Shown one piece after another: positions 27,171 through 37,340 of a DNA stretch of 64,000 nt. Within the stretch, counting starts at the first letter, position 1, and each line of letters starts with the position of its first letter. The notes under the pieces were generated by a model. The model saw nothing but the letters and a program-made list of their open reading frames with translations, did not search any database and was not told the DNA's origin. This stretch comes from Cognataquiflexum aquatile. GTDB taxonomy: Bacteria > Bacteroidota > Bacteroidia > Cytophagales > Cyclobacteriaceae. The position numbers and the translations under genes are program-made. The DNA lies in the NCBI RefSeq assembly GCF_003316845.1, contig NZ_QMIK01000001.1, positions 186,001 through 250,000 on the forward strand, written 5' to 3'.

Positions 27171-27340
27171 TTCTTTTTGATTGGATTGATATTTATGTCT
27201 TGTCGGAGATTTGATCAATCAAAAATTCCAATTTATGGAAATCATTCAATTGGATGCTTGGGTGACTTTTCAATTATGGGTATCGGATAATTCCTGACTC
27301 TCCATCAGAACTGTTGTTTTTGGCTTTGCGTTAAGTGGTT

Positions 27341-28480
27341 ATGCGTAGAAAATCATTGCTCTTAGCTATCTTGTTTCTAATCTCTTTCCGGAATTCCATT
27401 GCTCAGGATATCCTGTTTGATTTGAATGGAACTGCTAAAATCATATTGGAAGATGTCGGTTTTGAATTGTCAGAGGTAATGAATGCTCAAGAGGATTTGG
27501 CTTTAATTGGAAAAGTATATAATATTAACAATCAATTAATTAAAGCAAAAATTAAATACGGATTGTCCGATGGAATCAAAACTTTTTATAGCAACTCAAT
27601 CAAAAAAACTGATTCCGATAGAGCCATACAACTGAAAGTTTTGGAATTTACAATTAATGAGAAACAGCAAAGCAGCAAGGTCGCCTCAGGGGAGTTGAAA
27701 ATCAAATTCGGATATTTCCTTAAAACATCATTTGAACCTGTCCATTTGGTGGATTATGAAGCCGGAATAACTTACAAAAGGTCCATCAACCGAATGGATT
27801 TAATTGATCAGATTTTAAATAGGGGATTGGTAAATTCCATTGTCTTTTTTAATGATTGGATAAATGACAATGCCTCTGTCAATAGAAAATTGGCAAAAAC
27901 TGTTAGGTTGGAAATCCTTGAAAAAAAGAAAAAAAGCGATCAGGATACAGTTTTTTATGATTTCAACAGACCACTTTCTTGGAGTGATTTTCGGGAAAAA
28001 CCAAGCAGGACAAGTGGATATAACGCCACGATTTTTACCAGTTTGGCTATGGAAGGCTCTCCATTTATGGAAAATGGTGTTTTGGTATTTCCGATAGAAA
28101 TTAAAGTTTATATGCTTCCCGAATCCTCTTGGGCCAAAAGCCAAGGGAAATCTGATTATGCTTTGAATCACGAACAGAGGCATTTTGATGTTACCCGGGT
28201 GGTAGGCAACAGGCTGATCAACAGGTTAAAAGAATTGGAGGTTACACCTGAAAATTATGAAGCAGCAGTCAATGATGCTTATTTTGATTCCTACAGAGAA
28301 ATGAACAGGCTCCAGGAAATCTATGATGCCAAGACAAGACACGGCTTGGATAAGGATGCCCAATCCCGGTGGAATACCCTCATTGATCAGGCCTTGAAAG
28401 GAAACATGGATGAAATTGAAAAAGAATTGGAAAAAGGGAAAAAAAATGAGGGGAAAGTTTTGAAAATCGACGTCAAATGA
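27341..28480 (+). CDS. secreted HExxH protein, DUF922-like
   Basis: A 379-residue protein with a clear signal peptide (MRRKSLLLAILFLISFRNSIAQ). The N-terminal half is beta-rich and unassigned. The C-terminal region starts with RPLSWSDFREKP and contains HEQRHFDV, an HExxH zinc-peptidase motif, in the arrangement of DUF922 proteins. It is therefore probably a periplasmic or secreted metallopeptidase, though the third metal ligand is not obvious. Start 27341 (ATG) was preferred to the GTG at 27335. Confidence 0.68.
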   Translation: MRRKSLLLAILFLISFRNSIAQDILFDLNGTAKIILEDVGFELSEVMNAQEDLALIGKVYNINNQLIKAKIKYGLSDGIKTFYSNSIKKTDSDRAIQLKVLEFTINEKQQSSKVASGELKIKFGYFLKTSFEPVHLVDYEAGITYKRSINRMDLIDQILNRGLVNSIVFFNDWINDNASVNRKLAKTVRLEILEKKKKSDQDTVFYDFNRPLSWSDFREKPSRTSGYNATIFTSLAMEGSPFMENGVLVFPIEIKVYMLPESSWAKSQGKSDYALNHEQRHFDVTRVVGNRLINRLKELEVTPENYEAAVNDAYFDSYREMNRLQEIYDAKTRHGLDKDAQSRWNTLIDQALKGNMDEIEKELEKGKKNEGKVLKIDVK

Positions 28481-28532
28481 CTATTTTTAAAGTGTCATAT
28501 GAAAATTATTTTATTTTAGCAGTTCAGATAAA

Positions 28533-29096
28533 ATGACAATAAAATCATCAAAACCCTCAAAAAATTACTCTGAGCCATCTTTGGAGAATGAGAATTTGGT
28601 TTCCGATTTTCAAAGTTCGGATTATGGTAATCATCCTACCTTCAAGGTAAGCCGATCAGGTAAGTTTAAGTCTTATGAGGTCCCAAGCGGTTACGGATTT
28701 TTTGTTCCGTCATTTACCAAAGCAAAAGGAATGGATGAGGTAGGGGAGTTATTGGACAAAAACCTCCTTTCGGAGGATATTTTGCCTATCATTGAGTTTC
28801 TCGGCTTCAAGATACAGGACATTGCCAAGGCAGCTTCAGTATCGCCGAGTACGGTTTCCCGATGGGAAAGCAAAAGCCCAATAGGTACTCCGGGTTCCTA
28901 TCAGTTTTTCAAAATCGATGAGGTGATCAAAAAAGGAGTTGACCTTTTTGGCAATACGACCCATCTCAAGCAATGGCTTGACAGTCCAAATATGGCCCTT
29001 GGCAATGAAGCTCCAATCAAAAACCTGACCTCGATGATAGGTCTGGAGTTGGTTGATGAGGCCCTTGATGCCCTTCATTTTGGAAATGTGATGTAG
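28533..29096 (+). CDS. Xre/MbcA/ParS-type antitoxin of a RES-Xre pair
   Basis: A 187-residue antitoxin. A central helix-turn-helix (IQDIAKAASVSPSTVSRWESK) is followed by the C-terminal MbcA/ParS toxin-binding domain (FGNTTHLKQWLDSPNMALGNEAP ... VDEALDALHFG). It lies 5 nt before the RES toxin gene and should neutralise the toxin and repress the operon. Confidence 0.88.
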   Translation: MTIKSSKPSKNYSEPSLENENLVSDFQSSDYGNHPTFKVSRSGKFKSYEVPSGYGFFVPSFTKAKGMDEVGELLDKNLLSEDILPIIEFLGFKIQDIAKAASVSPSTVSRWESKSPIGTPGSYQFFKIDEVIKKGVDLFGNTTHLKQWLDSPNMALGNEAPIKNLTSMIGLELVDEALDALHFGNVM

Positions 29097-29101
29097 TCTG
29101 T

Positions 29102-29569
29102 ATGCGCTATTTTAGAATCATGTCAGAATCGTACTACAAAAACCCTTTCAGTTGTTCATTTAATGCCGGAAGGTGGAATCCCAAAGGAACCGGTATGATA
29201 TATGCCGGAAGTGGTCCGGCCATTTCTTTATTGGAATACCTGTGCATCAAGGGCAATGCTGTTTCCGGAAAATCGTGGTATATGATTGAATTTGGGATTC
29301 TTGATCCGGATTTGATTGGGACTTTGGAAAAAGATAGTTTACCTGAAAATTGGAATGTCTTGCCTCATGCAAAGGTCACACAGGATTTTGGGAGGGCATG
29401 GTTGCAGGAAAAAGAATTTCCTTTTTTGAAAGTACCCTCTGCCAGATTGAATTTATCCTTTTATCCTTTGGAACATAATCTTCTTATCAATCCCGAATTT
29501 CCTGATTTCAAAAATCATATCGAAGTTGTGGATGAGGTCAGGTTTGACTACCTTATGAATTCCCATTGA
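29102..29569 (+). CDS. RES-domain toxin
   Basis: A 155-residue RES-domain protein. The defining Arg is in FNAGRWNPKGTGMIYAGSG, and ISLLEYL and PSARLNLSFYPLEHNLLINP supply the remaining family residues. RES toxins characterised so far degrade NAD+. It forms a standard RES-Xre toxin-antitoxin pair with the upstream gene. Confidence 0.9.
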   Translation: MRYFRIMSESYYKNPFSCSFNAGRWNPKGTGMIYAGSGPAISLLEYLCIKGNAVSGKSWYMIEFGILDPDLIGTLEKDSLPENWNVLPHAKVTQDFGRAWLQEKEFPFLKVPSARLNLSFYPLEHNLLINPEFPDFKNHIEVVDEVRFDYLMNSH

Positions 29570-29634
29570 AGAAAATAAGAGAATTTTTTTTCTCCAATAC
29601 TTCAAAATCAACTTCAAACCAATCAGACCTGACA

Positions 29635-31152
29635 ATGAAAATAACCACTATCTTTTTTATACTTTTTCTGGTTTACCTGCCAGCAATTGCCCAAAGTTCC
29701 CTTCCCAGAAGTACACCAAAGGCCCAACAAGTTTCCTCCGGAGGGATATTGGATTTTATCGAATCTGTGGAGAAAAGTAACCATGAAGTACACAGCATGA
29801 TGGTGCTGAGACATGGAAAAGTAATCGCCGAAGGATGGTGGGATCCTTACAAGCCCGAACTCAAGCATACCATGTATTCTGTCAGCAAGAGTTTTACTGC
29901 CACGGCCATTGGCTTTGCTGTCGCCGAGAAAAAACTCAAAGTAACTGATAAAGTCATTTCGTTTTTTCCTGAATCCTTGCCCAAAACAATCAGTCCAAAT
30001 CTTGCCAACTTAGAAATCAAGGATTTGCTCACCATGAGCGTAGGGCATGACAAAAGCTTTAACCAGGAAGTTTTTACTACAGAAAATTGGGTGGAAGCCT
30101 TTCTTAATATGCCGATTGCCAATGAACCGGGCACAAAATTCCTGTACAATACCCCTGCGAGCTACATGATGTCTGCCATCATCCAAAAAGTTACTGGACA
30201 AACGCTCTTGGACTATCTGGAACCAAGATTATTGAAACCTTTGGGAATTACGGGCTTGGACTGGGAGAAGGACTTACAAGGTATCCAAACCGGTGGTTGG
30301 GGTATCCGTGTCAAAACCGAGGACATGGCCAAATTCGGTCAATTGTTTCTACAAAAAGGGAATTGGAACGGAAAACAAATACTGCCGGAGTCATGGATAG
30401 AAGAAGCCACCACTTTGAAAATACTTCAGGAACCGAATGCTTCCCCTGAAAAAATGGCTTCCAATGATTGGATTCAAGGATATGCCTATCAAATGTGGAG
30501 AAGCCGGTACAATTCCTATCGGGCTGACGGTGCTTTTGGACAGTATATTTTGATATTGCCTGAAAAGGATGCGGTCATTGTCCTTACCTCAGAGACCAAC
30601 GACCTGCAAGGTTTATTTGACTTGGTCTGGGAAAACCTCCTACCTGCATTTGATGCTACTTCCGACCTGGATTTATTGTTGAAGGATAGATTGGAGAAGC
30701 TTTCTTTGGCTCCTTTGCAAAGCAAAAACAATCCTGAATTGGAAAAAAGATTGAATGGGAAAAATTACAGCATCACGTCCAATAATGAAAAAGTCAATAC
30801 TTTTTCCCTGAATTTTCAAGAAGGAGTCTGTCTTTTGAATTATGGTCATGGGCCAAATACTTACAGGTTGATCTTTGGATCTGGTAAATGGATCAAAGAT
30901 GAAACCCACAGAGTAGGGCCCAATCTATTCACTCTTGCCCAAAACCAACAGGTAGGCTTGGCTCCATTCAAAATCGCCGGAAGTTATGCTTGGATAGATG
31001 AGAATACTATTGAACTTCAGCTTAGGTATATCGAAAGCCCGCATACAGAAATCATCCGAATCAGGTTTGAAGGGGAAAAGGCTAACATCACATTTGTGAA
31101 CAGCTTTGAGGGAGAAGGGAAGAAGGTGAGTTTTGAGGCGAAAGTTGACTGA
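29635..31152 (+). CDS. secreted serine hydrolase (class C beta-lactamase family)
   Basis: A 505-residue protein. Start 29635 places a good signal peptide (MKITTIFFILFLVYLPAIAQ) at the N-terminus; an upstream in-frame ATG at 29566 overlaps the RES toxin. The catalytic motif S-V-S-K (Ser82, Lys85) begins a beta-lactamase/DD-peptidase-like domain, with LYNTPASYM as the probable second motif. A C-terminal beta-rich extension spans about 370-505. It could be a periplasmic esterase, D-amino peptidase or penicillin-binding-like hydrolase. Confidence 0.85.
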   Translation: MKITTIFFILFLVYLPAIAQSSLPRSTPKAQQVSSGGILDFIESVEKSNHEVHSMMVLRHGKVIAEGWWDPYKPELKHTMYSVSKSFTATAIGFAVAEKKLKVTDKVISFFPESLPKTISPNLANLEIKDLLTMSVGHDKSFNQEVFTTENWVEAFLNMPIANEPGTKFLYNTPASYMMSAIIQKVTGQTLLDYLEPRLLKPLGITGLDWEKDLQGIQTGGWGIRVKTEDMAKFGQLFLQKGNWNGKQILPESWIEEATTLKILQEPNASPEKMASNDWIQGYAYQMWRSRYNSYRADGAFGQYILILPEKDAVIVLTSETNDLQGLFDLVWENLLPAFDATSDLDLLLKDRLEKLSLAPLQSKNNPELEKRLNGKNYSITSNNEKVNTFSLNFQEGVCLLNYGHGPNTYRLIFGSGKWIKDETHRVGPNLFTLAQNQQVGLAPFKIAGSYAWIDENTIELQLRYIESPHTEIIRIRFEGEKANITFVNSFEGEGKKVSFEAKVD

Positions 31153-31229
31153 ACGGGACGGAAGTTGGAGGTAAAAGGTGAAATTGAGAGGTAGAAGGAA
31201 TTTAAGGATATAATTAGAAAAAAAATATT

Positions 31230-31697
31230 ATGAACAAGACAGAATCAATCATCGAATCCATAAAAGAAACAAAAGGCGAAATCAATTGGCAGCAATTGTT
31301 GGAAAACATCATCTCAGCTTTTGATTGTACTACAGGAACTATCCACACCCTTGACAAATCGACCAATTTGCTGATGCTTAAATCCCAGAAAGGCATTCCT
31401 GATTTTTTGTTGCCAAAGATGTCGGTGATTCCGATCGGCAAAGGAATGGCAGGAATCGCTGCAGAAAGAAAACAGCCTGTCGAAATGTGTAACCTGCAGA
31501 CAGATTCATCCGGGGTGGCAAGGCCTGCCGCAAAGGAAACCAAAGTCGAAGGTTCCATTGCAGCACCGATGTTACTTGATGGGGAATTGTATGGAACCTT
31601 GGGCATCGCAAAGCCTGTGCCTTATGATTTTACCAAAGATGAAAGTGAGGCTTTGTTAGAGATTGGGGAGGAAATTTCAAGATTTATCAAGTCCTAA
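31230..31697 (+). CDS. GAF-domain protein
   Basis: A 155-residue single GAF domain: TGTIHTLDKSTNLLMLKSQKGIP ... GKGMAGIAAERKQPVEMCNL ... SIAAPMLLDGELYGTLGI. No output domain is attached. It is probably a small-ligand or redox-binding protein; the Cys pattern of free methionine sulfoxide reductases is not evident. Confidence 0.85.
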   Translation: MNKTESIIESIKETKGEINWQQLLENIISAFDCTTGTIHTLDKSTNLLMLKSQKGIPDFLLPKMSVIPIGKGMAGIAAERKQPVEMCNLQTDSSGVARPAAKETKVEGSIAAPMLLDGELYGTLGIAKPVPYDFTKDESEALLEIGEEISRFIKS

Positions 31698-31852
31698 TTG
31701 TTGGGTTTCAATTGATCTTTGAAGTCTAAGCTCCAAAACCAGATATTAATTGATACTGGATATTGTACCCGATTTAAGCATGATTGTTTAGAGTTTCTGC
31801 AGAATTTAATCATACCGAAAACCCAATCAAAAGAACTGTTTATAGCAACCTC

Positions 31853-33490
31853 ATGAACCTATACCGAAAACTACTTCCCGCCATAGTGCTTATTCTGATT
31901 GTTACAACATCTTATTCCCAGGAGCAAAAATTTACCCGGGCAGATACGCTTCGGGGAAGCATCACACCGGAAAGGGAATGGTGGGACCTGAATTACTATC
32001 ACCTTGCTGTGGAAGTATTTCCTGAAACCAAATCCATCAAAGGAACCAATACTGTCCGGTATCAGGTAAAGAAAGCACATCAAGTCTTGCAGATAGACTT
32101 GCAAGAACCTTTACGGATTATCGATGCAAAGCAAGACGGGCAAAAACTTGAAATCCGAAAGGAGGGAGCCGCCCATTTCATTAGCCTTCCCAAAAAGCAG
32201 GTTGTGGGTTCATTTGAAGAAGTCGTCATCTCTTATGAAGGTCAACCCAAAGAAGCTGTACGCCCGCCTTGGGACGGCGGCATCACCTGGCAAAAAGATG
32301 AAAACGGAAACCATTTCATCGCTTCATCCAATCAAGGAATCGGTTCGAGCATATGGTGGCCAAGCAAAGACCATCCTGCAGATGAGGTAGACAGCATGCT
32401 GATCAGCGTGACTGTTCCAAAAAACCTGATGAACATTTCCAATGGCCGGTTGCGAAAAACCGAAACCAAGGGGCAAACCAAAACTTTCCATTGGTTTGTC
32501 AGTAACCCCATCAATGACTACGGGGTGAATATCAACATAGGCGACTATGTCCATTTTTCGGAGAAATATCAGGGCGAAAAAGGCGTTCTCGACATGGAAT
32601 ATTATGTGATGCGGGACAATCTCGAGAAAGCCAAAAAACAATTCATGGATGGAGGACGGATGATGGAGGCTTTTGAGCATTGGTTTGGGCCTTATCCATT
32701 TTATGAAGACAGCTACAAACTCGTGGAAGCGCCTTATCTCGGTATGGAACATCAGAGTTCGGTTACTTATGGCAACGGTTACCAAAACGGCTATCGCGGC
32801 ACGGACCTTAGCGGAACAGGTTGGGGGATGAAATTTGACTTTATTATCATCCATGAATCCGGTCATGAGTGGTTTGCCAACAACATCACTTACAAGGATG
32901 TCGCAGATATGTGGATCCACGAGAGCTTTACCAACTACTCCGAGAGCCTGTATCTCGATTATTTTTATGGCAAAGAAGCCGGACAGGAATATGTGCGGGG
33001 TACGAGAACCCGAATAGATAACAAACTTCCTATCATAGGAAGGTATAGCGTCAATAGCCGGGGTTCCGGAGATATGTATTACAAAGGCGGGAATATCCTG
33101 AATACGCTCCGTGAAATCGTCAATGACGATGAAAAATGGAGAAAGATCCTCCGGGGATTGAACAGTGAATTTTACCATCAGACAGTCACGACGGCACAGG
33201 TGGAAGATTACCTTTCCATGCAAACGGGTATTGACCTTTCCAGCTTCTTTGACCAATACCTCAGAAACAGTTCTTTGCCCGTGCTCGAATACTACTACTC
33301 AGATGAGCAGACACTCCAATACAGATGGAGCAATTGCATTGCGTCCTTTGACATGCCGGTGGATTTGGAATTGGGAGAAAACAAAGTCCGTGTAGTGCCT
33401 AGTACCAAATGGAGTGAATTGAAAGTTTCCAAGCAAACCGATGTCAAAGTCGATTTGGATTATTACGTGGGAAGTTTTCGGCTGAGATAA
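31853..33490 (+). CDS. secreted M1-family metallopeptidase
   Basis: A 545-residue zinc aminopeptidase-like protein. Start 31853 gives a signal peptide (MNLYRKLLPAIVLILIVTTSYS). The N-terminal beta-domain precedes the exopeptidase motif GMEHQSSVTYG and the zinc site HESGHEWFANN with the downstream Glu in WIHESFTNYSE. It lacks the long C-terminal helical domain of classical aminopeptidase N, as many Bacteroidota members do. Likely role: peptide trimming in the periplasm. Confidence 0.9.
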   Translation: MNLYRKLLPAIVLILIVTTSYSQEQKFTRADTLRGSITPEREWWDLNYYHLAVEVFPETKSIKGTNTVRYQVKKAHQVLQIDLQEPLRIIDAKQDGQKLEIRKEGAAHFISLPKKQVVGSFEEVVISYEGQPKEAVRPPWDGGITWQKDENGNHFIASSNQGIGSSIWWPSKDHPADEVDSMLISVTVPKNLMNISNGRLRKTETKGQTKTFHWFVSNPINDYGVNINIGDYVHFSEKYQGEKGVLDMEYYVMRDNLEKAKKQFMDGGRMMEAFEHWFGPYPFYEDSYKLVEAPYLGMEHQSSVTYGNGYQNGYRGTDLSGTGWGMKFDFIIIHESGHEWFANNITYKDVADMWIHESFTNYSESLYLDYFYGKEAGQEYVRGTRTRIDNKLPIIGRYSVNSRGSGDMYYKGGNILNTLREIVNDDEKWRKILRGLNSEFYHQTVTTAQVEDYLSMQTGIDLSSFFDQYLRNSSLPVLEYYYSDEQTLQYRWSNCIASFDMPVDLELGENKVRVVPSTKWSELKVSKQTDVKVDLDYYVGSFRLR

Positions 33491-33580
33491 AGCCCTTGAT
33501 TAAAATTTTGAATGAAGGAAGAAAAGCAATGTGGAATGGTTATTTACATTTAATGGAGAAAATTGAGTTTCAAATCCCGC

Positions 33581-36247
33581 CTAATCAGAAATCGTCTCAA
33601 CGATATAAGGTGATTTTCCATCTATAACCTCAAAATTTTGTTCCATATGATCTTCTCCCGAAATAATTTTCACTTTGTAAACTCCCGCTTTTATAAATTG
33701 ATCATAGTGAATGAAATATGGGTTGTCACTTGTTTCCTTTTTCACAATCAAATCCCATCGGTGTTGGTTAAAACCTTTAAAACCAGTTAGATTCGTTTTC
33801 CATATTTCCGTATTTGATTGATCAACCACTGAAATAGTAACTGGTTTTGATTGGCTTAGCCAAAAAGAAAATGTTGCTTTTTCAACAGTTCGATAATCAG
33901 GTTCACCGTGTGATGAATTAAACCAGGGTCTCGCTGTTTTACCGATTTCAAAAAAATAATCTTTGTCTTCAGGAAGGTTTTCGCTTACCATTTTCTGAAT
34001 GGGAAGAAGGCTTGTTTTATAAATCCCCCGTCCATGGGTACCTACCACCAAGTCCATTGTAGGTAAATATATCTCCAAGTCAGCTACGGCCGTGGCAGGC
34101 ATATTGGTTCCAAGGTAGGACCAGTTTTTTCCCCTGTCTATAGATATATAAACACCGCGTACAGTGCCGGCATATAAGATGTTTTCATTTGAAGGATCTT
34201 CCTTGACCACGTTAATTGGTTCGTTGGGTAGGCCTGCGGCAATGGTTTTCCAGGTCATTCCAAAGTCTTCAGAAGCATAGAGATAACTTTTCAAATCATC
34301 ATAATTAATTCCGGTCATAGCCATGTAAACACGTTGCACTTTGTGATTGGAGGGAGATATGCTACGAATGTAGTTGTTGGCTATACTCGTTGAATGCTCT
34401 TCCCAACTCTCACCATCGTTTTTTGAAACCCAAAAAGCCCCGTGATCGGTACCTGCGTAAAGCAATCCTTTTTGTAAAGGGGATTCTACGATTGCCCCGG
34501 TGGCAAATGATTTCTTTTCTTTCTTTGAAGAATTACTAAGATTGGGACTGATTACTTTCCATGTATCACCACGGTCAGTGCTTTTTAACATGAAATTTCC
34601 TCCATGGTATAGTGTTTTACTATCATAAGCAGACAAAAAGTAAGGGGTCATGTAGTTAAAGACCAGTGTATCCTTCATTTCCTTGGGAAGTGTTGGCCTG
34701 ATGGAGACTGCCACATCATTGGATTTGTCCAACCTCATCGCATCTCCATGTTGGCGGCTGTAATAAATAATAGATTTGTCAATAGGGTCAATTTGAGTAA
34801 CACAGCCATCCCCACCATCCCATGCATCGATCCAGACATATTTCCAGGGATCAGGAAATCTGGTATTCAATTCCTTTGCAGGTCCAGAAACAGTAGCATC
34901 ATCCTGGGTTCCCCCATAGATGGTAAAATCTGATTGGTCAATGGTGATATCATAAAATTCACCTGTTGGAATATTATTATAATGAATCCAAGATAATCCT
35001 TTGTCATAGCTCACATAGTATCCTCCATCATTGCCCAAGGCCAAATGGTTGGGATTCGTTGGGTTGATCCATAATTCGCATTGGTCCAGATGAAGGCCTT
35101 GGGCTAAGCTTGGTGTCATGCGGGTAACCTGCCCCCCGATAAAGGAAAAAGACTTGCCTCCATCGAGACTATGTGCAAGTCTGACTCCTAGACAAAATAC
35201 TTCTTCGTCATTTTTGGGGTTGACATAAACATCGGTAAAATACCACCCTATGACGGAAAATACTTTGAATGGTTCAGAATGGGTTTTGGTCCAGTTCAAC
35301 CCACCATCGGTAGTTTTGTAAAGTTCTGCTGCATGTTCAGTTTCATTGTTCAAATTGTCTATCAGCGCGTAAGCTTTGTCAGGATTGGTTGAGGAAACGG
35401 CAAGACCTATCCGTCCTGTTTTTGGACCTGAAGGTAATCCATTGGTACATTGTGTCCATGTTGTTCCTCCATCTATGCTTCTGTAAATGCCGCTGTTTTT
35501 TCCGCTAATTCCAGGATATACTTCCCATAAAGAAGAATACATGATTTGGGGATTGGTAGGGGAGATGACCACTTCATTTGCCCCGGTCATCTCGTCTTTG
35601 TAGAGTACATGTTCCCAAGTTTTTCCTCCGTTCATCGTTCTGTATAATCCTCTGTTTGGGTTTTTGGACCAAAGGTGTCCCAGAACACACACGAAAACGA
35701 TATCAGGATTAGTAGGATGAATTTCAATCTCAGCGATTGACCATGAATCCTCCAGACCAATCTTGTTCCAGGTAAGCCCCGCGTCGTCAGATCGGTACAT
35801 ACCTGTTCCGGGCAAAGTGAAGTTTCTGGGCTTCTTTAGGTTTTCTCCGGTTCCTAGATATATAATATTGGGGTCAGAAGGTGCCAATTCAACATCACCG
35901 ATCCCAAGGGAAGACTGCTCTTCAAATACTGAATTCCAATTTAGTCCATGGTTTGTGGTCTTCCATAGACCACCTGACCCAAATCCCGCATACATAGTCC
36001 CTGGATTTGTGTGATCCACCTGTACAATATCTGCACGGGCAGAGTTGACGGTAGGCCCCAAGGATATCCATTCCAATTTGAATCCGGTTTCTTCCTTCAT
36101 CTTTTTATAGTCTTGAAAGGAAGCTTCCAAAGGAGAGAATGGCTGTTGTGCAAAAAGCTTATTGGAAGAAAAGAAAAATAGCATAAAACAAGCCACTATG
36201 GCTATTGCAAAAGCTGAATTTCTTTTCAAATTATTGATATATTTCAT
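33581..36247 (-). CDS. secreted BNR/Asp-box repeat protein (VPS10/sortilin-like propeller)
   Basis: An 888-residue exported protein with an N-terminal signal (about residues 13-34). At least eleven Asp-box repeats of the form S-x-D-x-G-x-T-W are spread through residues 85-690, suggesting one or two beta-propellers. The last 120 residues (about 750-870) form an Ig-like or secretion-type C-terminal region. Such proteins are abundant in Bacteroidota and often annotated as glycosyl hydrolases, but no catalytic residues are identifiable. It is transcribed divergently from the TSUP permease gene. Confidence 0.78.
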   Translation of the reverse strand: MKYINNLKRNSAFAIAIVACFMLFFFSSNKLFAQQPFSPLEASFQDYKKMKEETGFKLEWISLGPTVNSARADIVQVDHTNPGTMYAGFGSGGLWKTTNHGLNWNSVFEEQSSLGIGDVELAPSDPNIIYLGTGENLKKPRNFTLPGTGMYRSDDAGLTWNKIGLEDSWSIAEIEIHPTNPDIVFVCVLGHLWSKNPNRGLYRTMNGGKTWEHVLYKDEMTGANEVVISPTNPQIMYSSLWEVYPGISGKNSGIYRSIDGGTTWTQCTNGLPSGPKTGRIGLAVSSTNPDKAYALIDNLNNETEHAAELYKTTDGGLNWTKTHSEPFKVFSVIGWYFTDVYVNPKNDEEVFCLGVRLAHSLDGGKSFSFIGGQVTRMTPSLAQGLHLDQCELWINPTNPNHLALGNDGGYYVSYDKGLSWIHYNNIPTGEFYDITIDQSDFTIYGGTQDDATVSGPAKELNTRFPDPWKYVWIDAWDGGDGCVTQIDPIDKSIIYYSRQHGDAMRLDKSNDVAVSIRPTLPKEMKDTLVFNYMTPYFLSAYDSKTLYHGGNFMLKSTDRGDTWKVISPNLSNSSKKEKKSFATGAIVESPLQKGLLYAGTDHGAFWVSKNDGESWEEHSTSIANNYIRSISPSNHKVQRVYMAMTGINYDDLKSYLYASEDFGMTWKTIAAGLPNEPINVVKEDPSNENILYAGTVRGVYISIDRGKNWSYLGTNMPATAVADLEIYLPTMDLVVGTHGRGIYKTSLLPIQKMVSENLPEDKDYFFEIGKTARPWFNSSHGEPDYRTVEKATFSFWLSQSKPVTISVVDQSNTEIWKTNLTGFKGFNQHRWDLIVKKETSDNPYFIHYDQFIKAGVYKVKIISGEDHMEQNFEVIDGKSPYIVETISD

Positions 36248-36324
36248 AGAAAATTTCTTTCTTGATAATGGTATGAAGGATTCGCTCGATAAGCAATATA
36301 ATTATTTATAAGAAACTAGACTCC

Positions 36325-37209
36325 ATGGTGGCATTTATTTGGATTTCACTCGCCATCCTTACGGTTTGGTTTACCCTTGTATTGACGAGGGATTTTCTCA
36401 GACATAAAAACAGGTTGGAACCTAGCAGCTGGAGAAAAACTTCCGTGATCGGATTTGTGGTCAATTTTTTTGATGTGTTGGGTATTGGTGCCTTTGCTCC
36501 TCAAACAGCGTTGCTAAAATTCACCAAACAAACCGAGGACAAGCTCATCCCGGGTACGATGAATGTTGCCAATACTCTTCCTGTATTGTTACAGGCTCTG
36601 ATTTTTATCACGATCATTGAAGTCGAGCCAAAAACCCTTATTCTAATGCTAGTATCGGCTGCAATCGGGGCCATCGTGGGTGCAGGTGTAATTTCAAAAC
36701 TTTCCGAACGTAAAATCAGGCTGACTATGGGATTTGCTTTGCTTATTACAGCCGGTTTTATGCTTGCCCGCAACTTGGATTGGATTCAGGGAGGTGGCGA
36801 GGCTATCGGCCTTGAAGGAGGTAAACTTCTGATTGCGATCGTTGCCAACTTTTTCCTGGGTGCGTTGATGACTGCCGGTATTGGTTTGTATGCCCCATGT
36901 ATGGCTTTGGTTTTTGCGCTTGGGATGTCGCCGCAGGTGGCTTTTCCGATCATGATGGGATCATGTGCTTTTTTGATGCCACCCGCATCCATTCGTTTTA
37001 TCCGTGAAGGAGCCTATAATAGAAAAGCTGCAGTAGCCATGGCAATTCCGGGTATTGTAGCTGTATTGATTGCTGCATTTATAGTGAAGTCGTTGCCATT
37101 GGATATTCTCAGATGGCTTGTGATAGTGGTTATACTTTATACCTCAACAGTGATGCTGAGAGCTGGATTGGTTCAAAAGGAATTGAGTATGGATTTGGAG
37201 AAAAAGTGA
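36325..37209 (+). CDS. TSUP-family (TauE/SafE-like) permease
   Basis: A 294-residue integral membrane protein with about eight helices. Family features are the N-terminal WRKTSVIGFVVNFFDVLGIGAFAP and the C-terminal repeat GIGLYAPCMALVFALGMSPQVAFPIMMG. It is probably an exporter or importer of a sulfur-containing or organic anion. The 3' third is duplicated, with a frameshift, at 37906-38210 beyond the greB gene. Confidence 0.85.
   Translation: MVAFIWISLAILTVWFTLVLTRDFLRHKNRLEPSSWRKTSVIGFVVNFFDVLGIGAFAPQTALLKFTKQTEDKLIPGTMNVANTLPVLLQALIFITIIEVEPKTLILMLVSAAIGAIVGAGVISKLSERKIRLTMGFALLITAGFMLARNLDWIQGGGEAIGLEGGKLLIAIVANFFLGALMTAGIGLYAPCMALVFALGMSPQVAFPIMMGSCAFLMPPASIRFIREGAYNRKAAVAMAIPGIVAVLIAAFIVKSLPLDILRWLVIVVILYTSTVMLRAGLVQKELSMDLEKK
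36880..37172 (+). repeat. direct repeat copy A inside the TSUP gene
   Basis: About 293 bp of the intact permease gene that recur at 37906-38197. The copies agree over most bases. The differences are concentrated at third codon positions, so the encoded protein segments are nearly identical. Confidence 0.85.
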
Positions 37210-37340
37210 TTTGGAATTATTTTGAAATTACAATCAGGAAAAATGAAATAGAAGAACTGCAGTTTACCAACACGAAGAAAAAAAGGTGTATTATAAATTA
37301 CTTTATGCCAAGCAATTCCTTATAGCTATGATTAGCAAAA

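Noticed and set aside
33581-36247. Annotation of the BNR-repeat protein as a sialidase or glycosyl hydrolase
   Set aside because: Only Asp-box repeats are visible; the Arg triad and Tyr/Glu nucleophile of sialidases were not found.
37113-37325. Open frame overlapping the end of the TSUP gene
   Set aside because: It is mostly an alternative frame of the permease gene followed by noncoding sequence; composition is not protein-like.
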